Notes under the pieces: model-generated
Databases searched by the model: none
What the model saw: only the letters and a program-made list of their open reading frames with translations
Told to the model about the DNA's origin: nothing
DNA from: Alsobacter metallidurans
Lineage (GTDB): Bacteria; Pseudomonadota; Alphaproteobacteria; Rhizobiales; Beijerinckiaceae
Length of the DNA stretch: 64,000 nucleotides
Direction of reading: 5' to 3'
Assembly: GCF_014636935.1 (NCBI RefSeq)
Contig: NZ_BMES01000001.1
Span: 909,383 to 973,382 of the forward strand
In this document: positions 1 to 8,114 of the stretch, one piece after another
Layout of the letters: each line of letters opens with the position of its first letter
How positions within the stretch are numbered: position 1 is the stretch's first letter
Position numbers and translations under genes: made by a program

Positions 1-259
1 GGCTGCCTGAAAGCACGATCGAGCCGGTCAGCACCACGGGGCGCGGGCCGAAGCGGTCCGACAGGCCGCCCCACAGCATGCTGGCGACCGCCATCGCGAG
101 AAAGCCGAATGTCATCGCGGTGGAGATGCCGGTGACCGACCAGCCGGTCGCCTCCGACATCGGCCGCAGAAACACCGGCAGCGAGAACATGGAGCCAGCT
201 GCGACACAGCCCAACAGGCCGCCCGCCGCGACAATGACCCAACGATAGGAACGGTCCAT
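1..259 (-). CDS. MFS transporter, N-terminal part (runs off left edge)
   Basis: Only the first 86 codons are present. From the ATG at 259 the reading gives a hydrophobic start (RWVIVAAGGLLGC) followed by the classic loop 2-3 signature of the major facilitator superfamily, WGGLSDRFGPRPVV. That places transmembrane helices 1-2 and the conserved cytoplasmic loop here. The family moves small solutes across the inner membrane, usually by proton coupling; the substrate cannot be told from this fragment. The gene lies just downstream of the VOC-family gene on the same strand (42 bp gap), so it may be co-transcribed with it under the MarR-type regulator. Confidence 0.85.
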   Translation of the reverse strand, partial: MDRSYRWVIVAAGGLLGCVAAGSMFSLPVFLRPMSEATGWSVTGISTAMTFGFLAMAVASMLWGGLSDRFGPRPVVLTGSIVLSGS

Positions 260-300
260 GACGCCTCCGGCGCGTTCGGGGGAGGGATTGGAGGGGCCGC

Positions 301-744
301 TCAGGCCTGGGCGGGTTTCCAGTCCGCGGACGGGACCGTGTTGATCATCCACGGGATGCCGAACTTGTCGATCAGCGAACCGAAGCCTGGCGACCAGAAG
401 GTTTCGCCGAACGGCATCACGGCTGTGCCGCCTTGGGCCAGCTGCTCGTACCAGCGCTGGCATTGCGCCTTGTCCGGGCTATGCAGGGTGACGTCGAAGC
501 CGTTCTTCGGCTTGTCGATGTTGCGCGCCCAGGCGGGATCCATGTCGGCCCCCATCAGGGCCTGATCGCCCACCTCCAGCCAACAATGCATGAGCCAGTC
601 CTTGTGCTGCTCGTTCATCGGCATGCCGGGCGGGGCCGCGCTATACGGCATGGCGGCGATGATCTTGCCGCCCAGCACCTGGGCGTAGAACTCGAACGCC
701 GGGCGGCACTGGCCCTGGAAGCTGAGGCTGGTGACGATTTTCAT
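301..744 (-). CDS. VOC (glyoxalase/PhnB-like) family protein
   Basis: A 147-residue protein with the PhnB-like vicinal-oxygen-chelate fold: it opens MKIVTSLSFQGQCRPAFEFY, has the YEQLAQGGTAVMPFGETFWSPGFGSLIDKFG segment typical of PhnB/3-demethylubiquinone-methyltransferase-like members, and ends in the usual GIPWMINT. Members often bind a metal and small ligands, but this subgroup has no settled reaction. The ATG at 744 has a GGAGG ribosome site about 8 nt upstream. It is divergent from a MarR regulator with a perfect palindrome in the 87-bp gap, so repression by that regulator is likely. The MFS gene follows it. Confidence 0.85.
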   Translation of the reverse strand: MKIVTSLSFQGQCRPAFEFYAQVLGGKIIAAMPYSAAPPGMPMNEQHKDWLMHCWLEVGDQALMGADMDPAWARNIDKPKNGFDVTLHSPDKAQCQRWYEQLAQGGTAVMPFGETFWSPGFGSLIDKFGIPWMINTVPSADWKPAQA

Positions 745-784
745 AGGGGTTCCTCCGACAACCGGCGACCTTGACGTTCGCCTT

Positions 785-806
785 GTTACGTTGATATCAA
801 CGTAAC
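785..806. promoter_or_regulatory. Perfect 22-bp palindrome, probable MarR operator
   Basis: Half-site GTTACGTTGAT is followed directly by its exact reverse complement ATCAACGTAAC. It lies between the divergent VOC gene and marR, 41 bp before the VOC start and 25 bp before the ATG of marR. MarR proteins bind palindromes of about this size and often repress both themselves and a divergent neighbour, so dual control is inferred. Confidence 0.75.
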
Positions 807-831
807 AGTCCAGAGCTTGTCAACCCCTCAA

Positions 832-1296
832 ATGCAACGTCTTACCGACGTCCCGTTCAAGACCACGCTGCTGGTGCGCGACACCTGCCTGTGCCTCCAT
901 GCGCAGCGGGCCGCGCGCGCCCTGGCGCGGCGCTTCGACGTCGCGCTGAAGCCCGTTGGACTCACCAGCGGCCAATTTTCGCTTCTGATGTCGCTGAACC
1001 GTCCCGAGCCGCCGCATCTCGGCAGCGTCGCGGCCCTGCTCGCGATGGACCGAACGACTCTAACGGCGAACCTCAAGCCGCTGGAGCGCCGCAACCTCGT
1101 CGCGGTCGCGCCCGATCCCAAGGACCGCCGCACCAAGCGCCTGAGCCTCACGGCGGATGGGCGCGCCGTTCTGGCCCAGGCGGCCCCGATCTGGAAACAG
1201 CTCCACGCCGCCATCGAGTCCGAACTCGCGAGCCCCCACCAGCTCCGCGCCGAGCTGGGCGTGCTGTCCAGGGCGGAGGGGCTGAACCGTGGCTGA
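832..1296 (+). CDS. MarR family transcriptional regulator
   Basis: A 154-residue winged-helix regulator. The core LTSGQFSLLMSLNR (dimer helix into wHTH), DRTTLTANLKPLERRNLV (recognition helix) and DPKDRRTKRLSLTADGR (wing) are textbook MarR. Two cysteines sit in the N-terminal helix (DTCLCLH), which in some MarR proteins sense oxidants; here that is only possible. I chose ATG 832; an in-frame TTG at 817 would add five residues. Neither has a clear Shine-Dalgarno site, and the operator palindrome ends at 806, so a leaderless or very short-leader transcript is plausible. Likely targets are itself and the divergent VOC-MFS genes. Confidence 0.85.
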   Translation: MQRLTDVPFKTTLLVRDTCLCLHAQRAARALARRFDVALKPVGLTSGQFSLLMSLNRPEPPHLGSVAALLAMDRTTLTANLKPLERRNLVAVAPDPKDRRTKRLSLTADGRAVLAQAAPIWKQLHAAIESELASPHQLRAELGVLSRAEGLNRG

Positions 1297-1416
1297 CGCT
1301 GATTGCAGCTACCGGCAAGCATGGGAAGGACAGCCACTCGGAACTCATACTCCGAACCGCAGCCCTGGATGGCGCCTACCGGTACGCCGCTCATAGACAG
1401 GCGGGGGATGCTGATT

Positions 1417-1430
1417 GTGATCAAAATCAA
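1417..1430. promoter_or_regulatory. FNR/FixK-like box
   Basis: On the minus strand the site reads TTGATTTTGATCAC, one mismatch from the FNR/FixK consensus TTGAT-N4-ATCAA. It lies about 120 bp before the preferred start of the DUF900 lipoprotein gene. A FixK-like regulator is encoded at 8115-8879. The position argues for the downstream start at 1552, since a site centred near -41.5 would put transcription start close to 1465. Confidence 0.55.
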
Positions 1431-1551
1431 GGACGCCAAGCGGAGGGACGCTTAACCTCCGCCGTTCATGCCCACCGCAGCGTGGGAGGCGGGTCCCGTT
1501 CGGGCAAAAGTTGGGGCTCGCGAGGCGCTGCGCAATCAACCGACGGTCGGA

Positions 1552-2718
1552 ATGGCGGCGGCGATGCTCTGGACGCGTAACGGAAGAGTTCTGGCCTATG
1601 CCGCCCTCTGCGCCCTTGCGCTGGCCCTGACGGGATGCGCCTCACGCCCCGAAACAGGGTTTCTGACGCCGGTCGCCGCCGGGGCGGGAGCCACTCCTCA
1701 CACCTTGCTGGTCGCCACGACGCGCGAGCGTGACGCCCGGCCGGGCACATGGTTCAACGGCGAGCGTGCTTACCCGCTCGACTTCGCCCGGCTGGAAGTG
1801 TCGGTGCCGCCGACCCACAAGCCCGGGGAGGTCGAATGGCCCTCGGCCGCTCCCGGCAATGCGGAGACGGATTTCGTCGTCCGCGACGCCGCTTATGTGG
1901 ACGGCGAGAAGGCTTTCGTCGACACATTGAACAGCCAGCTCGCGTCCCGGCCGCCGGGAAGCCGCAAGGTCTTCCTGTTCATTCACGGCTACAACACCCT
2001 CTTCGCGGAGGGCGTCTATCGGTTTGCGCAGGTGATCCACGACGCCAAGGCTCCGGCGGTGCCCGTTCTGTTCACCTGGGCCTCGCGGGGCCAGCTTTCG
2101 CAATACGTGTACGACATGAACAGCGCGACAGCCGCCCGGGACAGTCTGGACCGGACGATCCGGCTGCTTTTTGCGAGCAACGCCGAAGAGGTCAACATCG
2201 TCGCGCATTCCATGGGCAACTGGGTCACCGTGGAAGCGCTTCGCCAGATCAAGATCTCTGGAAGGGCCCCGCAGATTTCCAAGCTCGGCGTCTTGATCCT
2301 CGCGGCTCCGGACATCGACATCGACGTGTTCAAGAGCCAGATGCGCCAGTTCGGCAAGCCCAAGAAGCCGTTCGTCATCGTCCTCTCGAAGGACGACAAG
2401 GCGTTGCGAGCGTCGAGCTTCATCGCCGGCGGCGCGGCGAGACTTGGCGCCGACTCCGACCGGGACGAGCTTGCGGCGCTCGGCGCGATCGTGCTCGACA
2501 TGACGGACGTGAAGGCGCTCGATTCCAGCAATCACGGGAAGTTCGCCCAGCTGGCGGCGGTTGCGCCCCAACTCAAGGCCGTTCTCGAAGCCGGTGTCGG
2601 GACGAGGGTCCATCCCGTTGACGAGGGCAGGGAAGTCGTCGGAGGCTCGCTGCAGAGCATCCTGGCCCTGCCCATCACGATCGTGCGCGCGCCCGTCAGG
2701 GTGTTGACAGGGCGTTGA
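1552..2718 (+). CDS. DUF900 alpha/beta-hydrolase lipoprotein
   Basis: A 388-residue protein with a lipoprotein signal: hydrophobic stretch then lipobox LTGC (Cys about residue 29). The body is an alpha/beta hydrolase of the DUF900 type: oxyanion segment VFLFIHGYN, nucleophile elbow VAHSMGNW (Ser about 220), acid LAAPDID and a C-terminal His in DSSNHGKF, so the triad looks intact. It probably sits in the membrane facing the periplasm as an esterase; substrate unknown. An in-frame ATG at 1468 would add 28 residues without signal character, so 1552 was preferred. It is convergent with the metallopeptidase gene and has an FNR-like box upstream. Confidence 0.85.
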   Translation: MAAAMLWTRNGRVLAYAALCALALALTGCASRPETGFLTPVAAGAGATPHTLLVATTRERDARPGTWFNGERAYPLDFARLEVSVPPTHKPGEVEWPSAAPGNAETDFVVRDAAYVDGEKAFVDTLNSQLASRPPGSRKVFLFIHGYNTLFAEGVYRFAQVIHDAKAPAVPVLFTWASRGQLSQYVYDMNSATAARDSLDRTIRLLFASNAEEVNIVAHSMGNWVTVEALRQIKISGRAPQISKLGVLILAAPDIDIDVFKSQMRQFGKPKKPFVIVLSKDDKALRASSFIAGGAARLGADSDRDELAALGAIVLDMTDVKALDSSNHGKFAQLAAVAPQLKAVLEAGVGTRVHPVDEGREVVGGSLQSILALPITIVRAPVRVLTGR

Positions 2719-2733
2719 ACCGGCAGGCGCGAC

Positions 2734-3549
2734 CTAGCGGCGCGCCGTATTGCGCGGCCTCGACTTCAAATGCGGCGCAAGAAGGCGCTCGAACGCGAAT
2801 TTCACTTGCCGGTACTCGTCCTCGCAAAGCTCGGCCCGCTCAACCGGCAGGTAGCCCTTTTCGACGAAGTCACCGAAGGTCTTCTTGTCCGAACCGTAGC
2901 TGATGCACATCAGATTGAAAAAGCGCTGGGCGGGCAAGCCGTGCTCGTTGGCGAAGTCCTTCAGCTTCGGCGGGCTTTCCTTCGCATCCGACGCGTACAT
3001 CGTCCCGATGCTGGCGATGACGCGACGCACTTCGTCCTTGCCGAGGCGCAGCAGGATGAAGGCGGCGACCTGATCGGCGGCGTCTTCCTCGCGCCCGAGA
3101 ATCGGGATCTTCTTCAGGTCGAACACCGCGTGCGCCAGCTCGTGCAACAGCACTTCCAGAAACGGACCCACGATGTAATTGGCGGGCGTGAGGCCTTCCT
3201 TTACACCCGCGGGCGGGATCTTCTGGCCGAGTTCCTGGATGTAGGCGATGTATTCGTAGCAGATCCCCAGCGCGCCCTCGTCCGGATCATAGGCGGCGTT
3301 GATGTCGCCATCGCAACCCTCGACCTTGATCAACAGCGGCCTTGGAAAGCGGAGATGGCTCAGGCGGTCGCGCACCCGCTCGAGCACCTTCTTGTCGCGC
3401 AGCGTCCGATAAATCGATTCGTGGGCCGGATCCTTCGGGGCCACGTAGGCGATCCGCACGTCGCCCTGGCGGGCGTGCGCCGCCGGCGCCGAAAAAAACG
3501 CTGCGAACGCGATCGCCGCGCATGACAGGAGTTTGGGCCTGGAGATCAT
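2734..3549 (-). CDS. DUF4344 secreted putative metallopeptidase
   Basis: A 271-residue protein with a clear Sec signal peptide ending AHA at about residue 26. It carries the zinc-protease motif HELAH (residues 136-140) and a downstream REEDAADQ that can supply the third ligand, as in DUF4344 putative metallopeptidases. It is predicted to be exported; the substrate is unknown. It is the last gene of a minus-strand run: small secreted protein, PPK2, this gene (72 bp after PPK2), with the TACnGTAAgATAC element before the first gene. Family and motif are firm; activity is inferred. Confidence 0.85.
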   Translation of the reverse strand: MISRPKLLSCAAIAFAAFFSAPAAHARQGDVRIAYVAPKDPAHESIYRTLRDKKVLERVRDRLSHLRFPRPLLIKVEGCDGDINAAYDPDEGALGICYEYIAYIQELGQKIPPAGVKEGLTPANYIVGPFLEVLLHELAHAVFDLKKIPILGREEDAADQVAAFILLRLGKDEVRRVIASIGTMYASDAKESPPKLKDFANEHGLPAQRFFNLMCISYGSDKKTFGDFVEKGYLPVERAELCEDEYRQVKFAFERLLAPHLKSRPRNTARR

Positions 3550-3621
3550 GAAACCCGAACCTTTCGAGGTCGTCGTCGTCCAGCGCTTCAGATCGCCAAG
3601 CCCCGTTTTTGCCAGCCGCGG

Positions 3622-4407
3622 TCAGTAGACCTGCGGCACCCAGTTCCGGGCGAACTGCGGCTCCACGTAGCCATGATCTTTGTCGCGCTTCGGCAGCTTA
3701 ACTTTCTGCCTGGGGACCTCTTCATAGGGAATGTGATCGAGGATGTGCCGGATCACGTTGAGGCGCATGCGCTTCTTGTCGTCTGAGCGCACGGCGAACC
3801 AGGGCGCGTGCGCGGTGTCGGTCTTCAGGAACATCGCGTCGCGCGCCCGGGAGTAGTCATACCAGCGGCTGTAGGACTCCAGGTCCATGGGCGACAGCTT
3901 CCAGACCTTGCGCGGGTCGTCGATCCGCTCCTTCATTCGTTCGGTTTGCTCGCTTTGGCCCACCTCCAGCCAGTACTTCAGGAGGATTACGCCGGAATTC
4001 ACGATCGCACGCTCGACGAGCGGCACGGCGTCCAGGAACGTCTCCGCTTCGGCTTCGGTGCAAAAGCCCATCACGCGTTCAACGCCGGCGCGGTTGTACC
4101 AGGAACGGTCGAAGATGACGATTTCGCCACCTGCAGGCAGGTGCGGCAAGTACCGCTGAACGTACATCTGCGACTTCTCGCGCTCGGTCGGGGCCGGCAG
4201 AGCGATGACGCGGAACGTCCGCGGGCTGACGCGCTCCATGATGGTCTTGATTACGCCGCCCTTGCCGGCGCCGTCCCGCCCTTCGAAAATGATGCAGACC
4301 TTTGCTCCTGTCGCCTGGGCCCAGAGCTGGACGTTCACCAACTCGGCATGGAGGGCGGCAAGCTGTTTCCTGTAAGCCTTACCCGAAAGAGCGGCGTCGG
4401 CCTTCAT
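3622..4407 (-). CDS. ppk2: Polyphosphate kinase 2 (PPK2 family)
   Basis: A 261-residue single-domain PPK2. It shows Walker A GRDGAGKG (residues 43-50), lid-type segments, and Walker B IVIFDRSWYNR (Asp 100), then the family helix KYWLEVGQSEQTERMKERIDDPRKVWKLSPMD. PPK2 enzymes transfer phosphate between polyphosphate and nucleotides; class I forms mostly make GTP or ATP from polyphosphate and the diphosphate. The length fits a class I single-domain enzyme; nucleotide preference cannot be read. The ATG at 4407 has an AGGAGG site. It lies 35 bp behind a small secreted protein and before a metallopeptidase, in an operon headed by the recurrent 13-bp element, which suggests energy supply under stress. 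Confidence 0.93.
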   Translation of the reverse strand: MKADAALSGKAYRKQLAALHAELVNVQLWAQATGAKVCIIFEGRDGAGKGGVIKTIMERVSPRTFRVIALPAPTEREKSQMYVQRYLPHLPAGGEIVIFDRSWYNRAGVERVMGFCTEAEAETFLDAVPLVERAIVNSGVILLKYWLEVGQSEQTERMKERIDDPRKVWKLSPMDLESYSRWYDYSRARDAMFLKTDTAHAPWFAVRSDDKKRMRLNVIRHILDHIPYEEVPRQKVKLPKRDKDHGYVEPQFARNWVPQVY

Positions 4408-4441
4408 GGCGACCTCCTGGCGAGCGCAGCGGGGCTGCGTG

Positions 4442-4876
4442 TTAACGTTTCAGGGAGATCTGCATCCCGCTCAGGTCCAGCGAGAACATCAGGCCGACTT
4501 GGCGGCCCTTCACCTCCAGCACGACCCCATGCGAGTTCTTCAGCTTCGCGATCTTGCCGCCTCCGGCGACCGCGGCGCCGACTTCTGCGGCCGTGTAGAC
4601 GCCTTCGAGGTCACTCGGTCTCGTGAGGTTGTACGCTCGTCCAATCAGTTCCGTCTTGGAGGCGCCCACCGTTGCGCCGAGGCTCACGCCGCCGATGTTG
4701 AGCGGGTAACGCCTGCCCGCGTAGGTGAGCGTACCGGAGCCTCCGGAAACGCCGACCACGAACCCGGCCTTGTAGATCTTGATCTCCACCGAGCCGCTGC
4801 CTGCATGCGCGGGAGCGCCGGCCAGGAGGCCGACCAGAACGAGTGCGAAGCCGAAGGCTGTGTTTCTGCCAATCAC
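4442..4876 (-). CDS. Small secreted protein of unknown function
   Basis: A 144-residue protein from a GTG start at 4876, chosen because GGGAG sits 7 nt upstream and the product begins directly with a signal peptide (FALVLVGLLAGAPAHA). An upstream in-frame start at 4927 would place 17 non-signal residues in front. The mature part is glycine-rich and beta-like (KAGFVVGVSGGSGTLTYAGR, ending VGLMFSLDLSGMQISLK), reminiscent of small lipid-binding or DUF1134-like secreted proteins, but I do not recognise a family with confidence. First gene of the PPK2/metallopeptidase operon. Confidence 0.7.
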   Translation of the reverse strand: MIGRNTAFGFALVLVGLLAGAPAHAGSGSVEIKIYKAGFVVGVSGGSGTLTYAGRRYPLNIGGVSLGATVGASKTELIGRAYNLTRPSDLEGVYTAAEVGAAVAGGGKIAKLKNSHGVVLEVKGRQVGLMFSLDLSGMQISLKR

Positions 4877-4994
4877 GCCGGATCTCCCCAGACTCGGCCC
4901 TGGGCGGGAGGCGCCTGCTGCGCCCAAACGGTTGCAGACGGATGTGCCCTGAAGGCCTGGCCGTGAGTTGGCGGACGGCGGCCGTTTAACGCCA

Positions 4995-5007
4995 GTATCT
5001 TACTGTA
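4995..5007 (-). promoter_or_regulatory. Recurrent 13-bp element, copy 1 (TACAGTAAGATAC)
   Basis: Exact match to the consensus TACnGTAAgATAC found eight times between 5 and 26.5 kb. It points toward the small secreted protein/PPK2/metallopeptidase operon, 119 bp before its first start codon. It could be an activator site or an unusual promoter core (it contains TAAGAT, near a -10 hexamer), but no consistent -35 accompanies the copies. Confidence 0.5.
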
Positions 5008-5073
5008 ACTAACCTCCGCCGCACCGGCCGCGGTGGTAGCAGGGGCTTTGCGCAGCAAACGAGAGGCAGCCCC

Positions 5074-5640
5074 GTGTCTATCGCGGTTCATCCCACGGCC
5101 CCGCATGCCCTTCCGCCCTTTATCACCGAGCCCGGTCAGTCAGACGTGCTGATGGTCGTGACGGGGATCTTTCTCCTGTTCGCGGTTCTTGGGGTCGGCT
5201 TGCTGTTCCTGCGCCTGCATACGTTGCCGGAGCGCATGGCCCACAAGTCGCAAAAGCTGCAATTCGAGATCGTGGCCGTGCTGGGCCTCATCGCCCTGTT
5301 CACGCACGAGCACATCTTCTGGGTCGCGGGTCTCTTGCTGGCGCTGGTCGATCTTCCCGATTGGGGCGCGCCGCTGCGCCGTATGGCAGGAGCGCTCGAG
5401 AAGATGGCTGGAATCCTGCCCGGCGAGGGCGCGGACGCCGCCGACATCGTCGAGCGCGAAGGCTCCGGCGCCTTCCATGATCCGGCCGACCGTCACGACG
5501 CAAGCCAAGGCGTCTCCGCCGGACAAGACCTTGCCTCTGTTCAAGACCCTGCGCCTGTCCAGGTTCTCCCCGCGGGCCAGGAGGTCGCCGCGCGCGAAGG
5601 CCGCGATCAGGTGCGCTCCTTCAAGCATGCGGAAGGCTGA
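5074..5640 (+). CDS. DUF3302-like (YiaW-type) inner membrane protein
   Basis: A 188-residue protein from GTG 5074 with GAGAGG about 7 nt upstream. Two hydrophobic helices (about residues 25-47 and 65-92) surround the loop LHTLPERMAHKSQKLQFEI, a pattern like E. coli YiaW (DUF3302), followed by a long polar Asp/Ala/Gln-rich tail. In E. coli YiaW is encoded next to the membrane-fusion protein YiaV; here an HlyD-like gene follows after 3 bp, which supports the assignment. The pair probably forms an inner-membrane export or envelope-maintenance unit. Family call is from pattern and context, not a search. Confidence 0.6.
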   Translation: MSIAVHPTAPHALPPFITEPGQSDVLMVVTGIFLLFAVLGVGLLFLRLHTLPERMAHKSQKLQFEIVAVLGLIALFTHEHIFWVAGLLLALVDLPDWGAPLRRMAGALEKMAGILPGEGADAADIVEREGSGAFHDPADRHDASQGVSAGQDLASVQDPAPVQVLPAGQEVAAREGRDQVRSFKHAEG

Positions 5641-5643
5641 GCG

Positions 5644-6879
5644 ATGCTCGAACTCATTCTGTGCTCAATGCTCACCATCCTGCCGGACTACGCCTACCGG
5701 CGCCTCGTGCAGGGCAAGCGGCTCGGCAAGGAGATCAACCTGTTCTCCGTGTGGTTCGAGCTGCGTTGGGGACTGGTCGGTTGCCTGATGCTGACCGTCG
5801 CGCTGATCACGACGGTCTTCTACAACCACCCGGCGACCACCAACGTCACCGCTTATTTCCGCACGGTCCCGATCGTGCCGGAGGCCAACGGGCGAGTGGC
5901 GGAAATTTTCGTCACGGGCAGCAACCGGATCGGGCAGGGTGAGCCGATCTTCCGGCTCGACAACTCTCGCCAGCAGGCCGAGGCCGAGACGGCGCGCCGC
6001 AAGGTGGCCGAAATCGACGCCCAGTTTGCGATGGCCCAGGCGGACTTGGCCGCGGCTGACGGCCAGATCGTCCAGGCGCAGGGCGCCTATGACCAGGCGC
6101 TGGACGAACTGCGCACCAAGCAGGAGCTCAACCGTCGCAACGCCGACATCGTCGCGCGGCGCGAGATCGAGAAGCTGCAGACCTTGGTCGACACACGCCA
6201 GGGCGGGGTGGATGCCGCGCAGGCGGCCAAAAAGGCGGTCGAAACCCGCCTCTCCACTCTCCTGCCGGCTCAGAAGGCCAGCGCCGAAGCGGCGCTGGCG
6301 CAGGCCGACGTGGAATTGTCCAAGACCGTGATCCGCGCCGGCGTCAGCGGCCGCGTCGAGCAGTTCGCCCTGCAGGTGGGCGACATCGTCAACCCTTTCA
6401 TGCGAGCGGCGGGCGTGCTCATCCCAGAAGGCAGGGGCCGGCGGTCGCTCTATGCCGGCTTCGGACAGGTTGAGGCGCAGGTGGTCCGCCCCGGTATGGT
6501 CGCCGAAGCGGCCTGCATCTCCATGCCTTGGACCATCATCCCGATGGTGGTCACCGATGTGCAGGATTACATCGCGGCGGGCCAGTTTCGGGGCGGGGAG
6601 CAACTCATCGACGCCCAGCAGGTCGCCAAGCCCGGTACGGTGCTGGCGCGACTCGAGCCGCTCTACGAGGACGGCCTGCGGGACGTCACACCCGGCAGCA
6701 GCTGCGTGGCCAACGCCTATACGAACCACCACGAAGAACTGAAGGACCCGAAACTGAGTTCGATGCAGCGCTTCGCGCTGCATGGCGTCGACGCTGTCGG
6801 CCTCGTTCATGCGCTCCTGCTGCGCATCCAGGCCCTGATCCTCCCCATCAAGAGCCTCATCTTCAGCGGCGGACATTGA
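5644..6879 (+). CDS. HlyD family membrane-fusion protein (YiaV/YibH-like)
   Basis: A 411-residue periplasmic adaptor. An N-terminal transmembrane helix (GLVGCLMLTVALITTVFY) leads into a lipoyl half (VPIVPEANGRVAEIFVTGSNRIGQGEPIFRLDN), a long alanine/glutamine-rich coiled coil (about residues 115-215), the second lipoyl half (VIRAGVSGRVEQFALQVGDIV) and a beta-barrel part. Adaptors of this type link an inner-membrane partner to an outer-membrane exit; no ABC, MFS or RND pump gene is adjacent. It starts 3 bp after the DUF3302-like gene, so the two are translationally close. Substrate unknown. Confidence 0.85.
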   Translation: MLELILCSMLTILPDYAYRRLVQGKRLGKEINLFSVWFELRWGLVGCLMLTVALITTVFYNHPATTNVTAYFRTVPIVPEANGRVAEIFVTGSNRIGQGEPIFRLDNSRQQAEAETARRKVAEIDAQFAMAQADLAAADGQIVQAQGAYDQALDELRTKQELNRRNADIVARREIEKLQTLVDTRQGGVDAAQAAKKAVETRLSTLLPAQKASAEAALAQADVELSKTVIRAGVSGRVEQFALQVGDIVNPFMRAAGVLIPEGRGRRSLYAGFGQVEAQVVRPGMVAEAACISMPWTIIPMVVTDVQDYIAAGQFRGGEQLIDAQQVAKPGTVLARLEPLYEDGLRDVTPGSSCVANAYTNHHEELKDPKLSSMQRFALHGVDAVGLVHALLLRIQALILPIKSLIFSGGH

Positions 6880-6906
6880 GCGTAGCCAGAGGCGCCCATT
6901 AGTGGC

Positions 6907-6919
6907 GCTTCTTACAGTA
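6907..6919 (-). promoter_or_regulatory. Recurrent 13-bp element, copy 2 (TACTGTAAGAAGC)
   Basis: Eleven of 13 positions match the consensus TACnGTAAgATAC. It lies 27 bp after the HlyD stop codon and points back into that gene, so its target is not obvious. With copy 3 it forms an outward-facing pair. Confidence 0.4.
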
Positions 6920-6986
6920 CCGCCGCCAATTTCAGAGTGGTGGAAACAACCGCGAGGCAGGTCTCGCGGCTGAGGCTGCCGCACAA

Positions 6987-6999
6987 TACCGTAAAATAC
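6987..6999 (+). promoter_or_regulatory. Recurrent 13-bp element, copy 3 (TACCGTAAAATAC)
   Basis: Matches the consensus except for A in place of the usual G at position 9. It points toward the LTXXQ-motif gene, about 255 bp before its start, farther than the other copies. Confidence 0.45.
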
Positions 7000-7252
7000 A
7001 TCCCCGCCCTTCGACGAAGTGCTTTGCTGTGGTGGTCGAGGTGGAGATCCCGTTTTCCTGAATTCGATCGGCTGGTCATAGTCCCAGCCTTGGCGATCCA
7101 AGGTCGATCATCGGCGCTGGATGATTTCTTCTTCAGCGCCGCCAGGCCGGGATCGAATCTCGACTGTTCCGAAGTAGCTCACATCTACGCCGCGCCTTGG
7201 CCGGATGGAAGGCTACTCAGGTGTCGCCGTCTATCTTGGAAGGAGACCAGAT

Positions 7253-7753
7253 ATGCTGAAATCAGTGTTGATTGGCGCGGCTTGCATTGGCCTGAGTTGG
7301 AGTGCGGCCCAGGCGCAGTCGGGCGCTCCCATGGCGCAAGGTCCCATGCAACTGAGCATAGCCGACCGGGGGGCCATCCTCGAGGCCAGAATAGCGGCGA
7401 CGAAGTTCGCGCTGCAGATGACGCCCGATCAGGCGAAGAAATGGCCGCCCATCGAGGAGGCGATCCGCGCCAGGTCCGCCGCACGGCAAGCCCGCATCGC
7501 CAAGTTGCAGACGGACCTGCTTGGGGACGCGACGTTTTCCGATCTCATTCGGCAACGCGCTGACAATCTCATGGAACGCGGCGCCAGCCTGAAGAAGCTT
7601 GCCGACGCTTGGCAGCCGCTCGTCGTGACGCTGTCCGATGAACAGAAGCACCGGCTCGCGGTTCTGACCCTGTTCGTCCTGCGCGAAGCCCGGGAATTGC
7701 TCCCCCGCAATCAGGGATCCGAGCAGTTCTGGGAAGAGTACGACGAAGAATGA
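7253..7753 (+). CDS. Spy/CpxP-like LTXXQ-motif periplasmic protein
   Basis: A 166-residue exported protein from the ATG at 7253, which has a strong GGAAGGAG site and starts directly with a signal peptide ending AQA (about residue 22). The mature part is alpha-helical and basic and carries two LTXXQ-type motifs: MTPDQAKKW and LSDEQKHRL, as in Spy/CpxP envelope-stress chaperones. Such proteins protect periplasmic proteins from aggregation. A longer frame from 7205 has no ribosome site. It follows the HlyD pair after a long gap with two copies of the recurrent element, consistent with stress control. Confidence 0.75.
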   Translation: MLKSVLIGAACIGLSWSAAQAQSGAPMAQGPMQLSIADRGAILEARIAATKFALQMTPDQAKKWPPIEEAIRARSAARQARIAKLQTDLLGDATFSDLIRQRADNLMERGASLKKLADAWQPLVVTLSDEQKHRLAVLTLFVLREARELLPRNQGSEQFWEEYDEE

Positions 7754-8114
7754 CGCACGGCTTGCCATCTTGGGGCGCTCGGGCCTCTGTTGACGCCCGG
7801 GCGTCCTGAATGGTCGGGAACGATTGCAAGAACGATCTCCGCCGACGCCCCTTGGGGGCCTCGGCGTGAGACGAGCAATCTCTCCGAGTGGCTCGTTCGC
7901 CGCTTGGCCAACCCAGCGCGTCGGCCCACGGAGGCGGACGCTTGTTTGGTCGGGCTAAGGCGGCTTGCGCTGGATCCGTCCGGTTGCTCACCAGCGGCGC
8001 GCTCCGGCCATTCGTGACTTGCGGTTGTTCGTGGGGCGGCCGCAATCCGACCGGCCTTCGTCATGGCCCGGTCCGTCGCGGGCCACGATCTCTCGAATGC
8101 CGCTGCGCCGCGCC
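7754..8114. other. Noncoding gap, nothing recognised
   Basis: About 360 bp between the convergent LTXXQ gene and the Crp/Fnr gene. Several frames are open by chance in this GC-rich DNA on both strands, but none has a ribosome site plus a recognisable product. No terminator hairpin with a T-run was seen. Confidence 0.4.

Larger units (their letters stand above)
6880..7252. other. Noncoding gap with two copies of the 13-bp element
   Basis: About 370 bp between the HlyD gene and the LTXXQ-type gene. I see no supported coding frame. The gap holds an outward-facing pair of the recurrent element at 6907-6919 and 6987-6999. The leader from the second copy to the next gene is long (about 250 bp), leaving room for an untranslated leader or a small RNA, neither of which can be shown here. 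Confidence 0.5.

Noticed and set aside
4360-4385. CCTGTAAGCCTTACC inside the PPK2 gene as another copy of the 13-bp element
   Set aside because: It lies in coding sequence and matches only the GTAAG core.
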